A stretch of DNA of 64,000 nucleotides from Ruegeria arenilitoris (GTDB lineage Bacteria; Pseudomonadota; Alphaproteobacteria; Rhodobacterales; Rhodobacteraceae), in NCBI RefSeq assembly GCF_013032855.1, contig NZ_WQDA01000001.1:627501-691500 (forward strand), read 5' to 3'. The notes under the pieces were generated by a model, which was given only the letters and a program-made list of their open reading frames with translations, was not told where the DNA came from and made no database searches. Shown one piece after another: positions 18,956 to 29,094 of the stretch. The first letter of the stretch is position 1, and the number at the start of each line of letters is the position of its first letter. Made by a program: the position numbers and the translations under genes.

Positions 18956-20095
18956 ATGTCGCGCTTTGATGGGTATTTCCTGCGGCAGCTATTGGTTCTT
19001 TTCGGCTTTTTCACGCTTGTTCTGGTGGGCGTGTTCTGGATCACCCGCTCGGTCAGCCTGTTCGAACACGTCATCAGCGGCGGCCAGTCAGCTATGGTGT
19101 TTCTGGAGTTCACGGCGCTGACCCTGCCGACGCTTGTCCGAACGGTCATGCCGATGGCGGTCTTTGCCGCCGCAGTCTATGCCACCAACCGGCTGAGCCG
19201 GGAAAGCGAGCTGACCGTGATGCTGGCCACCGGGTCCAGCCCATGGCGGCTGGGCCGGGCGGTGTTGCTGTTTGGTCTGGTGGCGGGGCTGATGATGGCG
19301 ATCGTCAGCGTCATTCTGCGGCCCGCATCCGTAGAACAGCTGGAATTGCGCCAGGCCGAGGTGGCAGGTGACATCACCGCTCAGTTGCTCAACGAGGGGG
19401 AGTTCATGCACCCGGCTCGGGGCGTGACCGTCTATATCGGTCGGATTGATCTGGATGGCACATTGCACGAGGTGTTCGTGTCCGACCGTCGCGATCAGGA
19501 AAACCCCGCCACATACTCCAGCACGTCCGCCTATCTGGTGAACAACGGATCCGGCGTTCATCTGGTGATGGTGGATGGGGTTGCACTGCGGCTGAACAAG
19601 GAAGGCAAGACCCTGTCGTCGACCCTTTTCGACGATGCATCATACGACATTTCAGAGCTGTCCCGAAACACTGACAATGGACGCCGCAGTCTTGAGGCGA
19701 TTCCGACGATCGAGTTGTTGGGCGATCTTGACGCTGTCGCCGCGGCGGATGGCTACCCGTTGGGGGAATTGGTGGAAGAGCTGCACCAACGGTTCTCATG
19801 GATCGCGATCTGCATCACGGTGGCGCTGGTTGGGTATTCGACGCTGATGCTGGGCAGTTTTTCCCGGTTCGGCCTTTGGCCACAGATATTCGCAGCATTC
19901 ACGATTCTTGTCTTGTTGGAAGGCGTACGTGGGTTCGTATCTCCGGTGGTGATCAAGGATGCGAAGCTTTGGCCGCTGCTCTATGGTCCGGCCGTTGTCG
20001 GGTTCGCAATATCGGCCGTGTTCCTCGCTTTCGCCGGAAGACCGATCATTCGCCGGCGGGTGAGAACTGCCGCACCCGCGCCATCCCCGGCCTGA
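18956..20095 (+). CDS. lptF: LPS export permease LptF-like protein
   Basis: 379 residues with the LptF/LptG architecture: N-terminal helix (FLRQLLVLFGFFTLVLVGVF), two more helices near residues 45-120, a periplasmic beta-jellyroll region (about 130-260), and three C-terminal helices ending with a basic tail. LptF and LptG form the inner-membrane pore of the LptB2FG ABC transporter that extracts LPS. The gene stands alone here, without lptG, and its stop lies 2 bp from the stop of the convergent LysR gene. It may be the single lptF separated from lptG, or a second copy. Confidence 0.75.
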   Translation: MSRFDGYFLRQLLVLFGFFTLVLVGVFWITRSVSLFEHVISGGQSAMVFLEFTALTLPTLVRTVMPMAVFAAAVYATNRLSRESELTVMLATGSSPWRLGRAVLLFGLVAGLMMAIVSVILRPASVEQLELRQAEVAGDITAQLLNEGEFMHPARGVTVYIGRIDLDGTLHEVFVSDRRDQENPATYSSTSAYLVNNGSGVHLVMVDGVALRLNKEGKTLSSTLFDDASYDISELSRNTDNGRRSLEAIPTIELLGDLDAVAAADGYPLGELVEELHQRFSWIAICITVALVGYSTLMLGSFSRFGLWPQIFAAFTILVLLEGVRGFVSPVVIKDAKLWPLLYGPAVVGFAISAVFLAFAGRPIIRRRVRTAAPAPSPA

Positions 20096-20097
20096 GG

Positions 20098-20940
20098 TCA
20101 GCCCCGCAGCTCTGACAGGCACTGGTATAATTCATCCAACAGTTTTGCGTGGTCATCCTCGGCGCGCGAGACCAGGTGGACCGGTAGAATTAGTGGTGCC
20201 GCTTCCTCGACTTTGCGCAGCGCGCCACTTTCAAGGTGCGGGGCGACGACGCTGAGCGGGAAAAAACCGCGCCCACCGCGTTGCAGGATATAGCGCAGTG
20301 CCATCATGCAATTGCCCAGAAACACGGTTTGCCCAGCAGACAGCCGGGCAAGACCGCGTATATGTTCCTGATAGCCTTCACCAAGTTCGAGATTGATGAA
20401 AACAGGATCGGTACCGGACTCAGCCAGATGGGGCGTCTCGACAAGGATCAAGTGCTCGGGCGGCAATTCCTGGCACGAAATCCCGGACCGCGATGGCCTC
20501 TCATGTGTCAAAGCCACGTCCAGAACGTGCGAAGCAACGGCCTCGGCCATGTTCAGCGTGTGGTCATAGTTGAGCGTCAACAGAAGTTTGCCAAACCTCT
20601 GCTCGAACCGGACGGCCAGATCGACCAGAAGCGGGTCCCAGATGCTGAGCTGAGCGCCCAAGCGAAGGGCCACACGACCCTGACTTTGGGCCGGCAGGTC
20701 CTGCGAGGCGAAGGACCAAAGCGACAGCATCTGTTCGGCATAGGGTTTGAACTGTGCCCCGAAGTCGGTGAGGCTGGTACCGCCGGCACCACGTGAAAAC
20801 AGGGCTTTGCCCGTGGCGGCCTCAAGCTGGCGGATCCGTGCACTGACAGCCGTCTGTGTCACGTTCATCCGTCGGGCCGCAGCATGGAACCCACCGGTTT
20901 CCGCCACGCATAAAAACGTTTCGAGCTCACGCATCTGCAT
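20098..20940 (-). CDS. LysR-family transcriptional regulator
   Basis: 280 residues. An N-terminal winged helix-turn-helix (MQMRELETFLCVAETGGFHA, then NVTQTAVSARIRQLEAATGK) is followed by a periplasmic-binding-protein-like effector domain. LysR proteins usually control a divergent neighbour and themselves; the divergent gene here encodes the HD-domain protein at 21039, and the shared gap carries TTGAT/ATCAA inverted repeats. The ATG at 20934 is an alternative start. The effector is unknown. Confidence 0.85.
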   Translation of the reverse strand: MQMRELETFLCVAETGGFHAAARRMNVTQTAVSARIRQLEAATGKALFSRGAGGTSLTDFGAQFKPYAEQMLSLWSFASQDLPAQSQGRVALRLGAQLSIWDPLLVDLAVRFEQRFGKLLLTLNYDHTLNMAEAVASHVLDVALTHERPSRSGISCQELPPEHLILVETPHLAESGTDPVFINLELGEGYQEHIRGLARLSAGQTVFLGNCMMALRYILQRGGRGFFPLSVVAPHLESGALRKVEEAAPLILPVHLVSRAEDDHAKLLDELYQCLSELRG

Positions 20941-20953
20941 GTGAAAGTATTTT

Positions 20954-20975
20954 TTGATCGACGTGATAAAATCAA
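20954..20975. promoter_or_regulatory. Candidate LysR operator
   Basis: TTGAT (20954-20958) and ATCAA (20971-20975) form an inverted repeat with a 12-bp spacer. Nested in it is the perfect palindrome TGATAAAATCA (20964-20974). It lies 14 bp upstream of the LysR start and about 65 bp before the divergent HD gene, a usual place for a LysR site. Confidence 0.4.
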
Positions 20976-21038
20976 TTCATTTTTTCTATTGGTTGGTCGC
21001 GACTAGTCTGGCTGTGACCCGCAGACAAAGGACCCGCC

Positions 21039-21629
21039 ATGCTGGACAAAAGCCACAAACCCACCTGGACCAGTTTCGAAGAGGCCACCAAGGCCGATTG
21101 GGACGCCGTCATGGAATATGAAGAGGCGTACAACGCGGCTTTGCCCGACCGGATTCTGGACGCGATCCGGTCCTTGGACGAGGAATGGACACCCTATCCG
21201 GTCAACCGGTATCAGCACAGCCTGCAGGCCGCGACGCGGGCCTACGAGGATGGCGCGGATGAGGAACTGGTCGTGGCTGCTCTGATCCATGACACCGGGG
21301 ACATCCTGTCACCCTACAACCACGGCGAGCTGTCAGCGGCGATGATGAAGCCCTATGTCAGCGAACGCACCCATTGGATTTTGAAACATCACTGTGTGTT
21401 CCAGGGCTATTACTACAATCACCATCTGGGCGGAGACCGCAATGCGCGCGACAAGTATCGCGACAGCCCTTACTGGGAGGACTGCCGCTATTTCTGCCAC
21501 GAATACGATCAGAAGGCGTTCGACCCGGACTATCCGACCAGGCCACTGGAGTTCTTCGAGCCCATGCTGCGCCGCGTGTTGAACAAGGGCGAGGGGCACA
21601 TGGAACTCAACGAAACCGCCGAGGACTAG
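21039..21629 (+). CDS. HD-domain protein resembling PhnZ/MIOX-type di-iron oxygenases
   Basis: 196 residues. Metal-ligand candidates follow the HD pattern: His60 (RYQHSLQAA), His84-Asp85 (ALIHDTGD), His95 (NHGEL) and His112/His117 (THWILKHH), with further Asp residues downstream. The spacing and the small all-helical size fit the mixed-valent di-iron oxygenase branch (PhnZ cleaves 2-amino-1-hydroxyethylphosphonate, MIOX cleaves inositol) better than nucleotide phosphohydrolases. It is cytosolic and probably under control of the divergent LysR protein. No phosphonate or inositol genes are nearby, so the substrate is open. Its TAG overlaps the convergent agmatinase-like stop in CTAG. Confidence 0.65.
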   Translation: MLDKSHKPTWTSFEEATKADWDAVMEYEEAYNAALPDRILDAIRSLDEEWTPYPVNRYQHSLQAATRAYEDGADEELVVAALIHDTGDILSPYNHGELSAAMMKPYVSERTHWILKHHCVFQGYYYNHHLGGDRNARDKYRDSPYWEDCRYFCHEYDQKAFDPDYPTRPLEFFEPMLRRVLNKGEGHMELNETAED

Positions 21630-22468
21630 CAGGAGGCCATCAGGCGATAGACGATCTGTGCCGTAGTGAAATCCCACGCCGCGTTGCCGTCCGGGGCCAG
21701 TTCGACCACGTCGAAGCCCACGCAGCGGCGGCCTTTCAAGGCGTGTTCGACCAGATGCAGCGCCTGATAGTATCCCAGCCCGCCCGGAACCGGCGTGCCG
21801 GTTGCGGGCATCAATGACGGGTCCAGCCCGTCGACGTCAAAGCTGACATAGACCAGTTCGGGAAAGTCCTCGGGCAGGTCGACGGCATGAATGTTGCCGG
21901 TGACCAGCTCTTCGGCATCCACATGGAAGACACGGTTCCTCAGACGGCTTTTGGCTTCTTCGGTCGAGAAGGCGCGTACGCCGAATTGCGCCAGACGGAC
22001 GCCTTCCTCGGCCAGCAGATGCATGACCGAGGCGTGGCTGTGTTTCTCGCCCTGATAGGCGTTGCGCAGATCGGCATGGGCGTCGATCTGCACGATGCCG
22101 AGGGGCTGACCCAATGCGCGGGCCACGCCCATCACCGCGCCATAGCTCAGCGAGTGTTCACCGCCCAGCGTGACCGGCACCTTGCCGGCGCGGATCGCGG
22201 CCTCGGTGCGCTGGGCCAGACGCTCCATGACGTCCGGCAGCGGGCCGGTGCAATCCAGCGAAGGTTCGGTGAAGATGCCATCGACACAGGGTTCGGAATG
22301 TCCAGTGATGCGTTCGAGTTCATTGCTGGCTGCGATGATCGCGGCGGGGCCGCCTGCAGCGCCCGAACCGTAGGAGACCGTCCGTTCCAACGGCACCGGG
22401 ATGACACGGAACCGGGCGTCTTCGCTGCGTTCGGCCTCGGTCAGTTCGCTGTCGAGGAAAATGCTCAT
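21626..22468 (-). CDS. speB: Agmatinase/arginase-family ureohydrolase
   Basis: 280 residues with the binuclear Mn motifs of ureohydrolases: GGEHSLSYG, DAHADLRNAY and SFDVDGLDPSLMPATGTPVPGG, plus a late Glu. Agmatinase hydrolyses agmatine to putrescine and urea. It is the last gene of speA - carboxynorspermidine synthase - nspC - ureohydrolase, and its ATG overlaps the nspC stop (ATGA). Placed directly downstream of arginine decarboxylase genes, agmatine is the most likely substrate. A second family member is encoded at 33532-34497. Confidence 0.85.
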   Translation of the reverse strand: MSIFLDSELTEAERSEDARFRVIPVPLERTVSYGSGAAGGPAAIIAASNELERITGHSEPCVDGIFTEPSLDCTGPLPDVMERLAQRTEAAIRAGKVPVTLGGEHSLSYGAVMGVARALGQPLGIVQIDAHADLRNAYQGEKHSHASVMHLLAEEGVRLAQFGVRAFSTEEAKSRLRNRVFHVDAEELVTGNIHAVDLPEDFPELVYVSFDVDGLDPSLMPATGTPVPGGLGYYQALHLVEHALKGRRCVGFDVVELAPDGNAAWDFTTAQIVYRLMASC

Positions 22469-23634
22469 GAAAGCCTCTCTTTGAAGTCGTCGTAGCCGAA
22501 TTCCCTGATGATCTTCAGGTCATCGGTTTCGCTGTTCCACAGGGCGATGGTGGGCAGAGGCACACCGTTGAACGTGTTGGTCTTGACCATCGAGTAATGC
22601 GCCTGATCGAGGAAGGCAAAGCGCTGCCCGATCTGCAGCGGCTCGGCCCAAGTGTAGTCGCCGATCACGTCGCCCGCGAGGCACGAGGGGCCGCCCAGGC
22701 GATAGGTATGGCCGGTTTCGGCTTCGTCCATCAGGGCGGGGCGATAGGGGGCCTCGATCACGTCGGGCATGTGGCAGGTGGCCGAGACGTCGGTGATTGC
22801 CAGGTCCACGCCGTTGTGCGGCAGGTCGAGGATTTCACCCACCAGGATGCCCGCATCCAGCGCCACCGCCTCGCCGGGTTCCAGATAGACCTCGACGCCG
22901 TATTTGGCGCGGATGTGTTTGATGAACTCCACCAGCCCGTCGCGGTCATAGTCGTTGCGGGTGATGTGGTGGCCGCCGCCGAAATTCAGCCATTTCAGGC
23001 TGTTCAGGAATGGCGCGAGCTTCGGTTCGATCGCCGCCCATGTGCGCGCCAGCGGCTCGAACCCCTGTTCGCAGAGCGTGTGCATGTGCAGGCCATCCAC
23101 GCCCTCCAGCGCCTTGGCGTCTAGTTGGCTGACCGGGGTGCCGAGGCGCGAGCACGGGGCGCAGGGGTCGTATTTCGCAACCTCGCCTTCGGAATGTTCG
23201 GGGTTGATGCGCAGCCCGACCTGCCGCCCGGCGGCCTGTGCCTTGGCCAAAAAGCGGTCTTTCTGCGCGGGGCTGTTGAAGATGATGTGATCTGAGAGCG
23301 CAAGGATTTCGTCGATGTCGGTTTCCTTGTAGCCCGCGCAGAAGGTCGCGACCTCGCCGCCATATTCCTCGCGGCCCAGCCGGGCCTCGTAGATGCCGCT
23401 GGCGCAGGTGCCGCCGATATACTGGCGCACCAGCGGGGCCAGAGCGAACATGGAGAAGGCCTTGAGCGCGGACAGAATATGTGCGCCGGACCGCTCGCCG
23501 ATATCGGCCAGAACCGCAAGGTTTCGCTCCACTGCCTTTTCGTCGACGACGAAGCAAGGCGTAGGAACGCGATTGAGGTCGAAGGTGCGGAAGGCACCGG
23601 CGTCTCCGGCCTGTGTCTGCATCAGTTGGGTCAT
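22465..23634 (-). CDS. nspC: Carboxynorspermidine/carboxyspermidine decarboxylase
   Basis: 389 residues starting at ATG 23634 (GGAG about nine bases upstream); the longer in-frame extension is not used. A fold-III PLP-dependent decarboxylase: the PLP lysine lies in ILSALKAF near residue 47, NFGGGHHITRND and EPGEAV bind phosphate and substrate, and the C-terminal TDVSATCHMPDVIEAPYRP holds the active-site Cys. It decarboxylates carboxy(nor)spermidine to (nor)spermidine, the last step of the alternative polyamine route. It is co-transcribed with the dehydrogenase upstream. Confidence 0.92.
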   Translation of the reverse strand: MTQLMQTQAGDAGAFRTFDLNRVPTPCFVVDEKAVERNLAVLADIGERSGAHILSALKAFSMFALAPLVRQYIGGTCASGIYEARLGREEYGGEVATFCAGYKETDIDEILALSDHIIFNSPAQKDRFLAKAQAAGRQVGLRINPEHSEGEVAKYDPCAPCSRLGTPVSQLDAKALEGVDGLHMHTLCEQGFEPLARTWAAIEPKLAPFLNSLKWLNFGGGHHITRNDYDRDGLVEFIKHIRAKYGVEVYLEPGEAVALDAGILVGEILDLPHNGVDLAITDVSATCHMPDVIEAPYRPALMDEAETGHTYRLGGPSCLAGDVIGDYTWAEPLQIGQRFAFLDQAHYSMVKTNTFNGVPLPTIALWNSETDDLKIIREFGYDDFKERLS

Positions 23635-23764
23635 GTCCGGCGTCTCCGATTGGTGGATAAGCCGGGGGTGCGACTTGTCGCCATTGTCGCTCGGACCAAT
23701 GGCGACCCCCCGGGATATTTTGGGCCAGATGAAGCAGGGCGGTCGCGCGGACCGCCCCGAGGGT

Positions 23765-24976
23765 TCAGAACTCGACCGGGCCGTCGAGTTCGTGGACCTG
23801 CCAAGGCAGGCCATGCTTGTTCAGCATGTCCATGAAATCATCCGGGTCGAGCTGCTCCATGTTCCAAACGCCCGGCTCGCGCCAGTTGCCTTTCAGCACT
23901 TGCGCCGCGCCGATCATGGCGGGGACGCCGGTGGTGTAGCTGACGGCCTGGCTGCCGACCTCGCGGTAGCATTCCTCGTGGTCGCAGATGTTGTAGATGT
24001 AGTAGGTCTTTTCGCCCGAGCCGCCCTTGGCCTGGCCGGTGGCGATGTCGCCGATGCAGGCCTTGCCCTTGGTTTCGGCGCCCAGATCGCCGGGATCGGG
24101 CAGCAGGGTCTTCAGGAACTGGATCGGAATGATCTCGACCCCGTTGTGCACCACCGGGTCGATCCGGGTCATGCCGACATTCTGCAGCACCTTGGCATGG
24201 GTGATGTAGGCATCGCCGAAGGTCATCCAGAAACGGGCGCGCTCGATCTCGGGGAAGTGGGTCGAGAGTGACTCCAGTTCCTCGTGATACATGAGGTACA
24301 TGTTCTTCGGCCCGATGCCGGGGAAGTCGAACTCGACCTTGTGGGTCATGGCCGGCGTCACTTTCCACTCGCCGCCTTCCCAGTGGCGGGCGTCGGCCAG
24401 TACTTCGCGCAGGTTGATCTCGGGGTTGAAGTTGGTGGCGAATTCCTGATCGTTCTGGCCGCCATTGGCGTCCAGAACGTCGATCTGGCGGATCGAGTCC
24501 AGCTTGTGTTTCTTGAGCCACTTGGCAAAGACGCTGGTCACGCCGGGATCGAAGCCCGAGCCGAGGATCGCGGTCAGGCCGGCCTGCTTGAACTTGTCCT
24601 GATAGGCCCACTGCCAGTGGTATTCGAACTTGGCCTCGTCCTCGGGCTCATAGTTGGCGGTGTCGAGATAGTGGCACCCGGCCTCGAGGCAGGCATCCAT
24701 CAGCACAAGGTCCTGATAGGGCAAGGCCAGGTTCACCAGAAGCTCGGCCCCGGTGTCCTTGATCAGCTTGACGGTGTCGGCGACCTTGTAGGCGTCAAGC
24801 TCGGCAGTTTTGATGTCGACGCCGGTGCGTTCCTTGACCGATTTGGCGATGGCATCGCATTTCGCCTTGGTGCGGCTGGCCAGCGTGATCTCGGTGAAGA
24901 TGTCGGAATTCATCGCCATCTTGTGCACGGCGGCGTGGCTGACGCCACCCGCGCCAACAACCAGTGTCTTGCCCAT
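23765..24976 (-). CDS. Carboxynorspermidine synthase (saccharopine dehydrogenase family)
   Basis: 403 residues with N-terminal Rossmann motif LVVGAGGVSHAAVHKMA and saccharopine-dehydrogenase features (NLALPYQDLVLMDACLEAG, LGSGFDPGVTSVFA). It condenses aspartate semialdehyde with putrescine (or diaminopropane) and reduces the imine with NADPH to carboxyspermidine (or carboxynorspermidine), feeding NspC. AAGGAG precedes the ATG. The gene lies 23 bp after speA and about 130 bp before nspC, all on one strand. With agmatine-derived putrescine the product would be carboxyspermidine. Confidence 0.9.
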   Translation of the reverse strand: MGKTLVVGAGGVSHAAVHKMAMNSDIFTEITLASRTKAKCDAIAKSVKERTGVDIKTAELDAYKVADTVKLIKDTGAELLVNLALPYQDLVLMDACLEAGCHYLDTANYEPEDEAKFEYHWQWAYQDKFKQAGLTAILGSGFDPGVTSVFAKWLKKHKLDSIRQIDVLDANGGQNDQEFATNFNPEINLREVLADARHWEGGEWKVTPAMTHKVEFDFPGIGPKNMYLMYHEELESLSTHFPEIERARFWMTFGDAYITHAKVLQNVGMTRIDPVVHNGVEIIPIQFLKTLLPDPGDLGAETKGKACIGDIATGQAKGGSGEKTYYIYNICDHEECYREVGSQAVSYTTGVPAMIGAAQVLKGNWREPGVWNMEQLDPDDFMDMLNKHGLPWQVHELDGPVEF

Positions 24977-24999
24977 GGGAAATTCTCCTTTCGCCGGGG

Positions 25000-26889
<1,890 letters not shown>

Positions 26890-26958
26890 TCAAGTCAGTC
26901 CTTGCGTTGCAGGCGTGGAAATTTCGCCCGCCAATACGGCAGCCGTTCGATTCTTCCA

Positions 26959-26987
26959 AGTGTAATCTGTATCGGAGGTTAGCCCAA
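26959..26987 (-). promoter_or_regulatory. Candidate speA promoter
   Basis: On the minus strand TTGGGC (26987-26982) is followed after 17 bp by TACACT (26964-26959), about 70 bp upstream of the speA TTG. The -35 box starts just after the stop of the DUF1513 gene. Confidence 0.4.
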
Positions 26988-26988
26988 T

Positions 26989-28077
26989 TCAGATCGCAGG
27001 GCGAATGGGAACCAGATGGTTGTCCCAACGGACCCGAGGATGGGGCGATACCGCCGGGTTTGACCCAACCAGATGCCCCACATCGCCATGCCCGGTGGTA
27101 AAGACAAAGCCGGATGGCCCGGGGCCCAACCCGCACACGTCGCCGAGCGAATGGGCGCTGACAAAACGAGCTGCCTCGGCATCAAAGACGTGCAGCGCGT
27201 TGCCGCGTGGGCAGGTGATGGCGACCTGACGCCCCTCGGCGGAAAAGGCGACACTGCCTGCATAGCCGGCCAGCGTCGCCTGAATGTCATCCGGCGCGGA
27301 CAGAAGGTGGTAACGGCCGCCCCGCCGATTCAGCCCCAGCAGGGCCGGCTTGTGGGACAGGTCGCCCTGCCACTGCATCGCGAAGGCCAGCAGGCCATCC
27401 GCACGAACGGCCAGATGCCGGATCGAGTTTTTGTGCAGCGCCGCGGGCAGCTCGACCTGTTCCAGAACCGATCCGTCGAGGCTGACATAGGTCAGGTTCG
27501 GGCGCATGGTCGGCAGGTTCAACTTGCTGCGCCCGGTATCCGGGTGGGTTTCGATGCCGCCGTTGGCGATGGCAAGAGATTTGCCGTCGGGCATCAACAC
27601 TACGTCATGGGGGCCGACCCCCGCCGAAGAAAACTCGCCCATTCGGGCATAGCCCTCGGCCGCGTCCCAGACGCCGATGACCCCGGTGCCAGCCTCATAG
27701 TCGTTTTCGGTGGTGAACAACCGGCGGCCGTCGGGCGAAAATGCGCCGTGGCCATAGAAATGACGCCCGGCCGGCGCCTCGAGCCGGGTCATCTGGTCCC
27801 CGGTCGCGCAATCGATCACAAGCGCAAATCGCCCCGGACGGCGCGCGAATGCAACGGCCCGCGCCAGATGGGGATGGGCGGCGGCGGCATGCCCGCGGCC
27901 GGGCAGGGGGACCGAGAACCGAAACTCTCCTGAACCGGTCAGCCCGACCAGGCGGTACGACCCATCGTCGAACAGCGCAGCCGACAGGAAATCGGGCGAA
28001 CCGACCTCAGCCCAGCCCGGCAGGGGGGCAAGAGTGGCCGCTGCCAAACCGGCCAGGAACCCTCGGCGGCTGGTCAT
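26989..28077 (-). CDS. DUF1513 Tat-exported beta-propeller protein
   Basis: 362 residues with a twin-arginine signal (MTSRRGFLAGLAAATLAPLPGWA, cleavage after the WA near residue 23). The rest reads as a beta-propeller (repeated blocks such as PDGRRLFTTENDYEAGTGVIGVWD and GVGPHDVVLMPDGKSLAIANGG). DUF1513 proteins are regularly encoded with imelysins and di-heme DUF1111 proteins in iron-uptake loci, but their biochemistry is not established. It is the last gene of this iron cluster, 3 bp after the second imelysin gene. Confidence 0.85.
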   Translation of the reverse strand: MTSRRGFLAGLAAATLAPLPGWAEVGSPDFLSAALFDDGSYRLVGLTGSGEFRFSVPLPGRGHAAAAHPHLARAVAFARRPGRFALVIDCATGDQMTRLEAPAGRHFYGHGAFSPDGRRLFTTENDYEAGTGVIGVWDAAEGYARMGEFSSAGVGPHDVVLMPDGKSLAIANGGIETHPDTGRSKLNLPTMRPNLTYVSLDGSVLEQVELPAALHKNSIRHLAVRADGLLAFAMQWQGDLSHKPALLGLNRRGGRYHLLSAPDDIQATLAGYAGSVAFSAEGRQVAITCPRGNALHVFDAEAARFVSAHSLGDVCGLGPGPSGFVFTTGHGDVGHLVGSNPAVSPHPRVRWDNHLVPIRPAI

Positions 28078-28080
28078 CGG

Positions 28081-29091
28081 TCAGTCTCCGTCCAATGAAT
28101 TGAACCCGGCGCTTATGCCCAGGGTCGGACCCAACTGCGCGGCGGCCAAGCTGCGGATGTCGTTGATCGACTGCTGCAGCGCCTCGATCCGCAGCCGCCC
28201 CTGGGGCTCGGCCACGCCGGCCAGTGCGGGATCGTCCAGCGCCTGCGCCCGGGCGATGCTGCGGGCAAAGGCGTCGTCCAGCGCGGCGGCAATCTGTGGG
28301 TGATCGGCCGCCAGCCGCGCCGCCAGGTCGCGCAGCGCCACCAGCGACAGTTCCACGTGCCGCAGCGACCGCAGCGACCGGCGGGCCTCGGCCCGGTTGG
28401 GGCGGGGGCGGTCGAAACTGGCCATCGGGCGGCCCAGACGCGTATCGGCTGTGAATTCGAGCCCAGTGGTCAGGGCCTTGTAGAGCTCCTGCAGGGCTTC
28501 GTCGGAGGACCGATAGGGTCTGTCCGGCCCGGGTTGGGTCATGGTGCGGGCATAGCCGTGCCAGTCCCGGTCGATGGCCCGGGCGGTGCGGTGGATGTCG
28601 GCGGCGATGGCGCGGATTAACCCGCAGCGATAGGCCGCATCGCCCTGATCGGCAAAGGCCGGGTCGTATAGCATCCTCTCGAGCGCGAGGAAGCCGCGCC
28701 CCGCGATCGAGGTTTCGGCAAAGGCATCGGGGTCGGCAATGGCCGGGTCTTCGGCCGCGATCATCGCCGACAGCGCCTTGGGCGTGAACCCTTTGCTGTC
28801 GGGCCAGAAGGCCAGGGCAAAGGCACGGTCTCCGACCTCGGTCGGGCCGAACCGCAGGTGGCTGGCGGATATCCAGGCGTCGAAGGCGGCGTGATAGGCC
28901 GCGCGCAGATCGGCGGACCCCGGCGCGCAGTCGGCTCGTGCGGCAGCATCCAGCGTGGCGGTCAATTCGACAAGTTGCTCGAAACGCGGCAGGATATGGG
29001 CCTGGGTCACGTCGGTCAGGATCGCATCGCGGCTTTGTGCCACCGCGCAGAGCGGGATCAATGCGGAAAGGATCACGGCAATCAGGCGCAT
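28081..29091 (-). CDS. Imelysin-family protein (second copy)
   Basis: 336 residues with a Sec signal peptide (MRLIAVILSALIPLCAVAQS). The helical body matches the imelysin/M75-like family found with DUF1111 and DUF1513 proteins; LRFGPTEVGDRAFALAFWPDSKG and the repeated helical segments are typical. In the first imelysin (31445-32716) a GxHxxE metal motif is clear; here that region reads GRGFLALERMLY, so the His is replaced and metal binding may differ. Periplasmic. It lies 3 bp after the di-heme gene. Confidence 0.82.
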   Translation of the reverse strand: MRLIAVILSALIPLCAVAQSRDAILTDVTQAHILPRFEQLVELTATLDAAARADCAPGSADLRAAYHAAFDAWISASHLRFGPTEVGDRAFALAFWPDSKGFTPKALSAMIAAEDPAIADPDAFAETSIAGRGFLALERMLYDPAFADQGDAAYRCGLIRAIAADIHRTARAIDRDWHGYARTMTQPGPDRPYRSSDEALQELYKALTTGLEFTADTRLGRPMASFDRPRPNRAEARRSLRSLRHVELSLVALRDLAARLAADHPQIAAALDDAFARSIARAQALDDPALAGVAEPQGRLRIEALQQSINDIRSLAAAQLGPTLGISAGFNSLDGD

Positions 29092-29094
29092 GGG

